Part shown: positions 50,546-58,714 of the stretch, piece after piece | Layout of the letters: every line of letters begins with the position of its first letter | Position numbering within the stretch: position 1 is the first letter of the stretch | NCBI GenBank assembly: GCA_965242535.1 | Contig: OZ251458.1 | Coordinates: forward strand, 3,906,001-3,970,000 | From: VXRD01 sp965242535 | GTDB lineage: Bacteria; Latescibacterota; UBA2968 | Length of the DNA stretch: 64,000 bases | Direction: 5' to 3' | The notes under the pieces: generated by a model | The model's database searches: none | Told to the model about the DNA's origin: nothing | The model's input: the letters and a program-made list of their open reading frames with translations, nothing else | Position numbers and translations under genes: made by a program

Positions 50546-50576
50546 GATCCTCTCCTCTGCTCCCATGTCTTTTTTT

Positions 50577-51317
50577 TTAATGCGAAACGATCTCGGGGTT
50601 TGGTGCTGCGTCGATGGGTTGTAAGAACGTGTGGATGCCGCATTCGGTTTTGGACGTGCCGGCCCAGCGACCTGCGCGTTCATCCGTGGCGGCATCGACG
50701 GCTTTTGTGCAGGGCCAGCAGCCGATCGTGGCATAGCCGCGATCCAGGAGGGGATTGTACGGCACATCGCGTTCGAGGATATAATCCCACACCTGTTTGC
50801 GCGTCCACGGCGCCATGGGGTTCAATTTGAGCAAGGCGCGGCCGTCTGTTTCGTAATATTCCAAAATGGGAATGCGGCTGCGGGTATCGCCTTGATCGCG
50901 GCGGCGGCTGTTGATCCAGCCGTTCAGTTCGGACAACTTGCGCTGCAAGGGCTCGACTTTTCGCAACCAGCAACAGCGATCCGCGTCGCGCTTGTAGAGT
51001 TCCGGGCCGTAATCGTGGGCTTGCTCTTCCACGGTCAAGCGGGAATGCACGCGCTCGATCTCGATCCCGTAGCGCGCTTCCACGTGCGTGATCAAGCTCA
51101 GGGTTTCGGGAAACAGAAAACCCGTATCGATGGTGAATACGGGGATTTGTGGCGCGACCTTTTGCATCGCGTCGAGCAAGACCATGCCGCTCGCGCCAAA
51201 CGCCGTGCCAAATGCCACGCGCGGCCCCAGCGTTTCCCAGGCCCAAGTCAAGATGTCTTCCAATGGTGCGGTTTCAAATGCTCGGGATTGCGCGATCAAT
51301 TTTTTTCGGGTAATCAC
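50577..51317 (-). CDS. cysH: Assimilatory adenylyl-sulfate (APS) reductase
   Basis: 246 residues from a GTG at 51317 with GAGGAG upstream. It reduces APS (or PAPS) to sulfite in sulfate assimilation. PP-loop-like substrate region: AFGTAFGASGMVLLDAMQKV, TIDTGFLFPETLSLI. The four iron-sulfur cysteines are present: CCWLRKVEPL (two) and IGCWPC (two), marking the 4Fe-4S APS reductase type. KTECGIH near the C-terminus has the catalytic Cys. Sulfite reduction genes are not in the window; the sulfur theme joins cysK, dsrC and the cysteine desulfurase. Confidence 0.92.
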   Translation of the reverse strand: MITRKKLIAQSRAFETAPLEDILTWAWETLGPRVAFGTAFGASGMVLLDAMQKVAPQIPVFTIDTGFLFPETLSLITHVEARYGIEIERVHSRLTVEEQAHDYGPELYKRDADRCCWLRKVEPLQRKLSELNGWINSRRRDQGDTRSRIPILEYYETDGRALLKLNPMAPWTRKQVWDYILERDVPYNPLLDRGYATIGCWPCTKAVDAATDERAGRWAGTSKTECGIHTFLQPIDAAPNPEIVSH

Positions 51318-51496
51318 GATATCTCCTCTGCTCGGGTTCGTCTGTTCACAATATATTTATTCCCCATTGCGATGTCAAGGTGGGCGGTTTAGAGCAACGC
51401 GCTTGACCTTTGAAAAACAATGTGATAGATTTGATACCCGAAATCGGGCAAAGAGAAAGCCCTGAAATCGCTGTGATTCAGGGCTGTTATGTGTAT

Positions 51497-51571
51497 GGTG
51501 AGCGCGGCAGGATTCGAACCTGCGACCCACGGCTTAAAAGGCCGTTGCTCTACCTCCTGAGCTACGCGCCC
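51497..51571 (-). tRNA. tRNA-Lys (anticodon TTT)
   Basis: The minus strand folds as a full cloverleaf of 75 nt with encoded CCA. Acceptor GGGCGCG pairs with CGCGCTC (one G-T), the anticodon stem ACGGC/GCCGT frames loop CTTTTAA with anticodon TTT, and the T arm is GGTTCGAATCC. It lies between cysH and the HlyD gene. Confidence 0.95.
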
Positions 51572-51646
51572 ATCTGATTTTGTCGGGAAGCGCGAATATA
51601 GCTATTCTCGCAAAATCTGTCAAGGAAAAGGACGGAGAAAATCCCA

Positions 51647-52726
51647 ATGATGCGCCGCCGCAGGAAAAGCCGAATTTACAAATGGTTGTCGTGGATCGTC
51701 GGGGTGATCGGAGCCATCGCGCTCGCGCTCGCGCTGATCCAAATCGACGATATCGTCATGGCCCAAGGCATTGTCGAACCCGGAGACAAGGTCTATATCG
51801 ACTCGCCCATGAGCCGCGTGTTGCACGAAGTATTCGTCGAATCCGGGGACTCGGTCACCGTGGGGCAACCCGTCGCCCAGTTGTACGATGGGGATTTGAA
51901 AGCCGCGGCGACGACCGCCGAACAGGAAATCAAACGGGAAATCGCCAACCTCGAAGCCGCGCGCGCCCGGCTCGCCTTGTTGCGCGAAAAGCCCACGCGG
52001 GAAGAACTCCGAATCGCGGAATCGCGCGTGGATCAAGCGCGCATCAGCCTCGCGGCGCGGCAGCAGGAACTCAAACGCGCCGAGGCCCTGTACGAGGGGC
52101 AGCGCATTTTCAGCCAAGAGGACTACGAGCGCGCACAGACCAATTACGACCTCGCGGCGGCCAACCTCAAGGTGGCTATCGAAAATCTCAACTTGGTGCG
52201 GCGCGGCCCCTTGTCCTCGGAAATTCAACATGTGGAAGCCACCGTGCGCCAAACCCAAGCCGCATTGGACAAGGCAAAACACAACAGCGAAGCGGCCCGC
52301 GAGGCGTTTGAACGCGCGACCATGCGCTCGCCGGTCAATGGCGTGGTCGTCCGCCAAGACCTCTACCCGGGCATGCAGGCCAACCAAGGCGCCATCGTCA
52401 TGATCATCGCAGGCGAGGGCGCGGGCGCGGTGATCGACGCGTGGATGCCCGAGACCAGCGCGTGGAAGGTGCGCCCCGGTCAATCCGTTGAAATATTGAG
52501 CAATCTGTTCACGGACCGCGAGGGGTTTCTCGGCCAGGGCGAGGTGTCCGAGGTCCACGGGTACGCGATTCACGAAGGCGGGGTTCGCACCTTTGCCCTC
52601 GAAGTCGCGGTCAAACAGGTGCCCATTTCCCTGAGCTTTGGCTCGACCGCTGATTTGCGGATCTACGTGGGCCGCCGCAGCATTTTGCAGACGGTACTGG
52701 GCTGGGACAGCGCGGTTCGGGAATAA
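51647..52726 (+). CDS. HlyD-family membrane fusion protein (RND or ABC efflux adaptor)
   Basis: 359 residues. Inner-membrane anchor at about 13-33 (WLSWIVGVIGAIALALALIQ), a lipoyl-like half DSPMSRVLHEVFVESGDSVT with VGQPVAQLYD, a coiled-coil hairpin at about 85-215 (EEIKREIANLEAARARLALL-like, with QQELKRAEALYEGQRIFSQE), the second lipoyl half ATMRSPVNGVVVRQDLYPGM, and a beta-barrel. The hairpin is long, as in adaptors of tripartite pumps or type I secretion. No transporter gene follows; the next region is a TnpB remnant, so its partner may be elsewhere or lost. Confidence 0.85.
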   Translation: MMRRRRKSRIYKWLSWIVGVIGAIALALALIQIDDIVMAQGIVEPGDKVYIDSPMSRVLHEVFVESGDSVTVGQPVAQLYDGDLKAAATTAEQEIKREIANLEAARARLALLREKPTREELRIAESRVDQARISLAARQQELKRAEALYEGQRIFSQEDYERAQTNYDLAAANLKVAIENLNLVRRGPLSSEIQHVEATVRQTQAALDKAKHNSEAAREAFERATMRSPVNGVVVRQDLYPGMQANQGAIVMIIAGEGAGAVIDAWMPETSAWKVRPGQSVEILSNLFTDREGFLGQGEVSEVHGYAIHEGGVRTFALEVAVKQVPISLSFGSTADLRIYVGRRSILQTVLGWDSAVRE

Positions 52727-52769
52727 GTAGCCTTTAGAAGCTGTTTTAAAAACCTTGACCACCATTGCA

Positions 52770-52950
52770 TCGTCACAAACATGCGCGAGAACTATCGCTG
52801 GTCGCTTCCAAACGAGTTGGTCAAACGAAACGCTACGACACGCTTTGCTTTGAGACGTTGAATATCAAAGCCATGAAGCAACTTTTGGGCGTAAAGTGAG
52901 CGATTTGGATTTCTCGGACTTTATACGAGAAATTCGGCTAAAAAGAACAA
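52770..52950 (+). pseudogene. Degenerate IS200/IS605-type TnpB fragment
   Basis: Pieces in different frames line up with the TnpB core: RENYRWSLPNELVKR near 52784, then CFETLNIKAMKQLLG near 52850-52890 (compare the usual FEDLNIKxMxRLxG), and after a frameshift GRKVSDLDFSDFIREIR. Several frameshifts and a stop separate them, and the zinc finger and catalytic parts are missing. No TnpA or IS end is seen. The rest of 52727-53020 is empty. Confidence 0.7.
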
Positions 52951-53020
52951 CTCTGCAAAGATGTAACGTCCATCCGTTCCGAAGTGCATCAACAAGGTAG
53001 CATCAAAACCGAGACAATTG

Positions 53021-54238
53021 ATGAGGCAATCCAACAAAAATTGGCTACGCCACTTTCATCCGAATCGCCTCCCGATTAAATCATTGGGGTTCTGGGTCAC
53101 TATTTGGACAATCGTCGTACTAGCCGCAGGCGTTGTCGTGTTTATCTACTTCTGGGATCGGTTGAGCGAAACCGATAGCACAAAAATACGCAATATCGGT
53201 TTGCTCATCGCTGGCGTAATCGCTTTACCCTTAGCTATATGGCGCAGTTGGATAGGGGAGCGTCAAGTCAGCACTGCACAACAAAATCTGTTAAACGAAC
53301 GCTACCAAAAGGGGGCAGAGATGCTTGGCGATAGTGTTCTCTCTGTTCGCTTGGGAGGCATCTATGCGTTACAGCATCTCGCCGAGGATCATCCAGAACA
53401 ATATCACATCCAAATCATGCGCTTGTTTTGCGCTTTTATGCGTCATCCGACTGAGGATAGCAGTATGAGCATCAACGAGCATGAGGATGCACCCTCTGCC
53501 AATAAACAAAAAAATAACTGTGATGTACGCCTGCGAGAGGATGTTGAGAGTGTCCTACAGGCAATCGCAACCCGCAGTGAACAAGATCTTGAGATAGAAA
53601 AAAAATCTGGATTCCAACCCCATCTTTACGCAACTAATCTTCATGCCGCTAAAATTCGGGGATTGACGAGATATGAGGTGAAATTACGCGATATTCATTT
53701 GAATCCAAGACACTCATTCAATGAGAACTTATCGAATATTGTTTTTTCGGACGTCGATCTGTCAAATGCAGATCTCGATTTTACGAATATGTCTTATGCA
53801 GAGTTTGAAGAAACAAATTTGTCTGGCGCACATCTTTCGAGGGCTAATCTGTCTAGAACATCATGGATATATGCAATAGTAAAAGACGCGTTGCTTGATG
53901 GTGCTGACTTGAGTCAGGCGATTATCCAAGAAACGAATTTGTCAAACGCAAACTTGTCCGGTGCTGATCTATCCGGCGTAGTTTTTGAAAAAACAGATTT
54001 GTCCGGTGTAAACCTTTCAGGAGCAAATCTTTCGGGCACGAATCTGTCTATAACGATATGGAACCGATCAATTGTTATGTTCCCCGTTGAAGGTGGTACT
54101 TCTAAAGCGGGGGTACGTAACCTCACTCAAGTTCAACTCGATCTGGCCTGTGCCGACCCGAATAATCCACCGCGTCTGGACAGCGTAATCGACGCTGAGA
54201 CTGGTAAACCATTGGTCTGGCGCGGCAAGCCAATTTAG
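53021..54238 (+). CDS. Membrane-anchored pentapeptide-repeat protein
   Basis: 405 residues from the ATG at 53021 (TTG at 53018 also in frame). Two membrane segments at about 25-47 (FWVTIWTIVVLAAGVVVFIY) and 60-75 (IGLLIAGVIALPLAIW). A helical region follows (YQKGAEMLGDSVLSVRLGGI with YALQHLAEDHPEQYHIQIM), as in many bacterial proteins that join TM helices to repeats. Residues about 225-345 are pentapeptide repeats of A(D/N)LSx type (SNADLDF, SGAHLSRANLSR, SNANLSGADLSG, SGVNLSGANLSG), forming a right-handed quadrilateral helix. The tail is about 60 residues. Such proteins are common in bacteria with defence loci, but the role is unknown. Coding composition is lower in GC than the flanking HlyD gene. 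Confidence 0.85.
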   Translation: MRQSNKNWLRHFHPNRLPIKSLGFWVTIWTIVVLAAGVVVFIYFWDRLSETDSTKIRNIGLLIAGVIALPLAIWRSWIGERQVSTAQQNLLNERYQKGAEMLGDSVLSVRLGGIYALQHLAEDHPEQYHIQIMRLFCAFMRHPTEDSSMSINEHEDAPSANKQKNNCDVRLREDVESVLQAIATRSEQDLEIEKKSGFQPHLYATNLHAAKIRGLTRYEVKLRDIHLNPRHSFNENLSNIVFSDVDLSNADLDFTNMSYAEFEETNLSGAHLSRANLSRTSWIYAIVKDALLDGADLSQAIIQETNLSNANLSGADLSGVVFEKTDLSGVNLSGANLSGTNLSITIWNRSIVMFPVEGGTSKAGVRNLTQVQLDLACADPNNPPRLDSVIDAETGKPLVWRGKPI

Positions 54239-54306
54239 CCCCAATCCCCTTATGATTAACATGACCGCATCTCATTCGACACCCAACAAAATGTTTGGAG
54301 GGCATG

Positions 54307-55233
54307 ATGCCAAATAACAAAAATAATTTCGCCGATGGCCTAACCTTCTCGCAACGCTACGGCTACGAGCCCCTGCCCAAGCCGATGCAACTGGAAGAGC
54401 TTTCAGATGATCTAAGGCGAGAAATATGGAATGAAACTCGAAGCTTGCTTCTTTCCTTTAGAGCCCTCCGGGTTCCCGGGGCTATGGTTGATCCTGGTTT
54501 CTACGAAAATGGTGAGCGGTTTATCGAGCGTGTCTTAGGCAAGTTCCTGCGAAAATCGGAAGATGAAATTAATACTTCTTATCTCGCTGTAATGGAGCTG
54601 TTTAAGGATTGGATTCTGGAGGGACCTTTCAACAAAGTGCTTGATCTCATTGGGATCATAGCAAACGATAGCGAGTACGTAGCCAAAAGCGAGTACGTAG
54701 CCAAATTTGTAGCCACTATTAGGGAATCGTTTGAAAGATGCGTTGCTACTTACTACTTGGATATGTCGCGCCATCCGTATCAGTTCATTCCGCGCAGTAA
54801 CCAAGCGCAGGGTGAGGCAACGCGGGAAGCTATCAAAACGATCAGCGAAGGCGGTATGGCAGGTGCGGAGACGCACTTGCGCCAAGCGGCGAAACATATA
54901 AACGCACGGCGATTTGCCGATGCGGTTAGAGACAGCATCCACGCGGTTGAATCCGTTGCTCGCCAAATTGATCCAAAATCAAAAACCCTTGGTCCCGCGC
55001 TAAACGCCCTCGAGAAAGCCGGTTTGATCAATCACCCGGCACTCAAAGAAGCGTTCTCTAAGTTGTATGGCTATGCAAGCGACGAACAAGGGATTCGGCA
55101 TGCCCTACTTGAAAAAGATTCGCCGGATGTCGGTTTGGATGAGGCCATGTTCATGTTTGGAGCCTGCGCGTCCTTTGTTGCCTATCTCGTGAACAAGCAT
55201 CAAAAGGCAGATCAGCAAGGGGATAACGTTTGA
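54307..55233 (+). CDS. AbiJ_NTD4-type abortive-infection protein
   Basis: 308 residues from the ATG at 54307, five nt after GGAGG; ATG 54304 is too close. The N-terminal half holds the AbiJ_NTD4 pattern: FSQRYGYEPLPKPMQLEELS followed by LRREIWNE and FIERVLGKFLRKSEDEI. The C-terminal half (AGAETHLRQAAKHINARRFA, AVRDSIHAVESVARQI) is a HEPN-like helical domain, with LEKAGLINHPALKEAF, and R-x-A-L near HALLEKDSPD. Members protect against phage by abortive infection. An 18-bp perfect tandem duplication (SEYVAK twice) lies at codons for about 120-132. The stop is near the edge of a MITE-like element, which separates it from the type III restriction system. Confidence 0.8.
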   Translation: MPNNKNNFADGLTFSQRYGYEPLPKPMQLEELSDDLRREIWNETRSLLLSFRALRVPGAMVDPGFYENGERFIERVLGKFLRKSEDEINTSYLAVMELFKDWILEGPFNKVLDLIGIIANDSEYVAKSEYVAKFVATIRESFERCVATYYLDMSRHPYQFIPRSNQAQGEATREAIKTISEGGMAGAETHLRQAAKHINARRFADAVRDSIHAVESVARQIDPKSKTLGPALNALEKAGLINHPALKEAFSKLYGYASDEQGIRHALLEKDSPDVGLDEAMFMFGACASFVAYLVNKHQKADQQGDNV

Positions 55234-55248
55234 TGAACCAATTGACGT

Positions 55249-55535
55249 TCCGCAACCATTCAGAGAAGCCATTGCAAACCTGCCATCCCAAAAGCCCATC
55301 ACCGAAAGCCATTAAGCACAGCGCGCAAGTCCGTTTCGCAACGCACTTCTGTTTTGCAACCCCCTTTGCAGGCTGACTCATGTCGTCCTGCTACAAAAGC
55401 GCTTTGCGCTGTGCCTAGCCCCTCGGCGCATGAGAGCGGCATTTTTTGCCTACTTTTTTTTGCTGTTGAAAAAAAGTAGGTCGCCGAAGGCATCGAAGGC
55501 AACCAACGAGGATTTAGAACCAAACGTTTTAGACG
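55249..55535 (-). repeat. MITE-like element copy D upstream of the type III modification gene
   Basis: Minus orientation; similarity to copy A from CTAAA-CGTTTGG (55520s) to GGCTTCTCTGAA (about 55270). The hairpin (55449-55480) has arms CCTACTTTTTTT/AAAAAAAGTAGG. Both terminal inverted repeats are absent, so the ends are truncated. The 30 nt between its end and the mod start leave no room for another promoter, so mod may be transcribed from within or beyond the element. Confidence 0.82.
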
Positions 55536-55564
55536 GGCAATGCCCGATCCCTTTGAGGAAACCC

Positions 55565-58500
55565 ATGACCACCATAACCTCATCTCAACCCGACAAAGTG
55601 CAACCCGCGCCTGGGGCGGGGGGAAAGCTCGAGCGGTTGCGGGCGTTGTTGCGCGAGATGTTTCAACTCGACCGCGGCGATTTGGACTTTGGATTGTACC
55701 GAATCATGAACTTGAAGGCAGGCGAGATCGCGGCGTTTCTCGACCGGGATTTGTTGCCGCAGGTCAAGACCAAGTTGAATCTCACCAGCGAGGAGGAACT
55801 CGCCGCGCTCGAAAGAGAACTGGACGAGGCCCGCAAAGCGTCCGCAAAGTTGGGGATCGTTCCAGAAGACGCGCCCTTGGTCCAAGAGTTGGGCAAGCGA
55901 CTCGCAGAAATGCGAAAGGACGCGGCCGCCGAGGCCGATGTGTACAACCATCTCACCCAATTTTTCGCCCGGTATTACGCCGAGGGCGATTTCATCTCGC
56001 AGAGGCGTTACGCAAGCGGCGGCGCGGCCTATCTGATCCCGTACGATGGCGAGGAAGTCAAGTTGCACTGGGCAAACGCAGAGCAGTATTACGTCAAAAC
56101 GACCGAGAACTACGCGGCTTATGCGTTCACCGTCGGGGCGGGCGACGCGAAAAAGCGCGTGCGTTTCGAGATCGCCGCGGCGAATAACGAAAAGGACGCC
56201 ATCGCGGAACCGGCCGGCAAACAGCGGAGGTTCACGCTCGCAGGGGGCACGGGCGCCATCGCGGTTGAAGAGGGCGATTTGGTCGTGCGTTTCGCGCATC
56301 GGCCCCTCACCGAGCGCGAAAAGAAGCGATGGCCGGGCAATGGGGTCAGGCAACAGGGGCGGATCAACGAGGCGATGGTCGCGCACATCCTCGACGCGGC
56401 GACGCCGAACTATCGGTCTTTGCTGGCCGCACCCGCGCCCACAGATGCCAATGGCGCGCGCACGGTGCTGGCAAAGCACGTCGATCGCTATACCGCCAAG
56501 AACAGTTTTGACTATTTCATCCACAGGGATTTGGGCGGGTTTTTGCGACGCGAGTTGGATTTGTACTTAAACTCGGAAGTGCTGAACTTGGACGATCTCG
56601 AGCAAGGCGACGCGTTGCGGCTGGATCGGGCACTGGCGCGCGTGCGTGCGACGCGCTTCATCGGCGGCAAGATCATCGACTTTTTGACGCAGTTGGAGGC
56701 GTTTCAAAAACAACTTTGGGAAAAGAAAAAGTTCGTGCTCGAGACGCAGTGGTGCGCGACCTTGGACCGCGTCCCCGAAGAGTTGTATGCCGAGATCGCC
56801 GCCAACACAGCGCAGTGCGCGGAATGGATCGCGCTATTCGCCGCAGACGAGATCGAGGGCGACCTGACCAATGGCAACACAACTTGGAGCGATCCGCCGA
56901 GCATCGCGTTCCTCAAAGCCAACCCCGATCTCGTGCTGGACACGCGGCACTTTGACCGCGCATTCACAGACCGCCTATTAGCCGCGCTTTCCGATGCTGG
57001 CCCGATAGACGACCAAGCAGATGGCCTGCTCATCCACGCCGAGAATTTTCAGGCGTTGAACCTGCTGCAAACGCGGTATCAAGGGCAAGTGCAGTGCGTT
57101 CACATCGATCCGCCATACAATACCCAAACGAGCGGCTTTATGTACAAGAACGGGTACCAGCATTCGAGCTGGCTCGCAATGATGCAAAATCGCGTAGAGG
57201 CAGGGATCGCGTTGCTGCATGAGAAAGGGCATTTCCTGTGCCACATCGACGAAAATGAGTACGAGAAACTTTATATGCTGTTGGATTATATTGGGATTCC
57301 CGATGTCGGGACGATTGTTTGGGATAAGAGAAATCCCATGACTGGAGGCGGGGGAATAGCAACTCAGCATGAGTACATTGTTTGCAGGTCAAAATCGGAT
57401 GATGCGATACGTCTTCGGAACACCAGCGTCAAATCTATCTTAAACAAAGCCAAAGAACTGATGGTCGAGCACGGTGGCGTGTCTGACGCGGCAAAAAGTG
57501 CATTTTCGAGTTGGGTATCAAAAAACGCACGATTAACAGGAGGCGAAAGGGCATATCGCTATATTGACGAGGCTGGAAGAGTGTATAGAAACGTGAGCTT
57601 GAGAGCACCAGAACCGAGAACCGATCCAAAGTTCTTTGAGCCACTGATACACCCCTTGACTGGAAAACCCTGTGCAGTTCCACCTAATGGATTTTCGCGT
57701 ACGCCAGAGACACTCAAAGCAATGGTTCGGCGCGGAGAAATTTTGTTTGGTTCCGATGAAACCACGCAACCTCAACAAAAGCGATTTCTCGAGGCAGGAT
57801 CAAGTCGGCAACTTTCCTCTGTGATTCAAGATGCCAAGAGAGGAAAAGCCGACCTCGATGGATTGGGCTTAGAGAACTTTCCCTATTGTCATTCGGTGTC
57901 CTTGTATGAAGAATTGTTGGGGGCTACGGTGCCTGACGCCGACGACATGGTTCTCGATTTCTTCGCAGGTTCCGGCACCACCGGGCACGCGGTCGTCAAT
58001 CTCAACCGCGAGGATGGGGGGCGGCGCAAATACGCGCTCGTGGAACTCGGCCACCATTTCGACACCGTGTTGTTGCCGCGCATGAAAAAGGTCGTCTATT
58101 CGCCGAATTGGAAAGACGGCAAGCCTGTGTCGCGCCAGGGCATAACGCAGGTGTTCAAGTACATCCGATTGGAATCCTACGAAGATACGATGGACAGTTT
58201 GGAACTCGCGCCGCAATCGGACGCGCAGAAAGATCTGCTGGCCGGGAATGCCGCGCTGGCCGAGGATTATCGGTTGCGCTACATGCTCGGCAGGGAAACG
58301 GCCGGCAGCGCGTCTTTGCTGGGCAAGGCGTTTGTCGATCCGTTTGCGTACACGCTCTCGGTCGTGCGCGACGGGGTGCGTGGCGAAGTCCCGGTCGATT
58401 TGCCCGAAACCTTCAATTTTTTGCTCGGCATGCGCGTGGCGTCCCACAGGCGAATCGAGGGCGTGCTCGCGATCGCGGGCACAGACGCCGAGGGCCGCGA

Positions 58501-58714
58501 CTGCCTGATCCTCTGGCGCGATTTGGACAAAATGGATTACGCCGCACTCGACGCTTGGTTCGACCGCCACCGCGGGCGATTCTCCGAATCGCTGGACGTC
58601 ATTTACGTCAACAGCGACCACACCTTAAACGCCATGCGACCGCCAGGCGCGCATTGGATCGCCGAGACCATCGAACCCGTTTTGCGATCCCTGATGTTCC
58701 CCGGAGAATTGTAA
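55565..58714 (+). CDS. Type III restriction-modification DNA methyltransferase (Mod)
   Basis: 1049 residues from the ATG at 55565 (GAGGAAA upstream); the frame runs back to 55430 through the repeat. A long N-terminal region (1-490, helical, LERLRALLREMFQLDRGDLD) precedes motif IV, DPPYNTQTSGFMYKNGYQ at 515-518 and on. Motif I, DFFAGSGTTGHAVVNLNRED, follows at 798, so the order IV to I puts it in the beta class of N6-adenine or N4-cytosine methyltransferases typical of type III Mod. It overlaps the res gene by one base (TAATG). Confidence 0.93.
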   Translation: MTTITSSQPDKVQPAPGAGGKLERLRALLREMFQLDRGDLDFGLYRIMNLKAGEIAAFLDRDLLPQVKTKLNLTSEEELAALERELDEARKASAKLGIVPEDAPLVQELGKRLAEMRKDAAAEADVYNHLTQFFARYYAEGDFISQRRYASGGAAYLIPYDGEEVKLHWANAEQYYVKTTENYAAYAFTVGAGDAKKRVRFEIAAANNEKDAIAEPAGKQRRFTLAGGTGAIAVEEGDLVVRFAHRPLTEREKKRWPGNGVRQQGRINEAMVAHILDAATPNYRSLLAAPAPTDANGARTVLAKHVDRYTAKNSFDYFIHRDLGGFLRRELDLYLNSEVLNLDDLEQGDALRLDRALARVRATRFIGGKIIDFLTQLEAFQKQLWEKKKFVLETQWCATLDRVPEELYAEIAANTAQCAEWIALFAADEIEGDLTNGNTTWSDPPSIAFLKANPDLVLDTRHFDRAFTDRLLAALSDAGPIDDQADGLLIHAENFQALNLLQTRYQGQVQCVHIDPPYNTQTSGFMYKNGYQHSSWLAMMQNRVEAGIALLHEKGHFLCHIDENEYEKLYMLLDYIGIPDVGTIVWDKRNPMTGGGGIATQHEYIVCRSKSDDAIRLRNTSVKSILNKAKELMVEHGGVSDAAKSAFSSWVSKNARLTGGERAYRYIDEAGRVYRNVSLRAPEPRTDPKFFEPLIHPLTGKPCAVPPNGFSRTPETLKAMVRRGEILFGSDETTQPQQKRFLEAGSSRQLSSVIQDAKRGKADLDGLGLENFPYCHSVSLYEELLGATVPDADDMVLDFFAGSGTTGHAVVNLNREDGGRRKYALVELGHHFDTVLLPRMKKVVYSPNWKDGKPVSRQGITQVFKYIRLESYEDTMDSLELAPQSDAQKDLLAGNAALAEDYRLRYMLGRETAGSASLLGKAFVDPFAYTLSVVRDGVRGEVPVDLPETFNFLLGMRVASHRRIEGVLAIAGTDAEGRDCLILWRDLDKMDYAALDAWFDRHRGRFSESLDVIYVNSDHTLNAMRPPGAHWIAETIEPVLRSLMFPGEL

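Noticed and set aside
55430..55564. N-terminal extension of the type III Mod frame
   Set aside because: It lies in the MITE-like element; the ATG at 55565 has GAGGAAA and a normal N-terminus.
58108..58713. N-terminal extension of the Res frame
   Set aside because: It overlaps the conserved C-terminal half of Mod in another frame; the ATG at 58714 overlaps the mod stop as expected.
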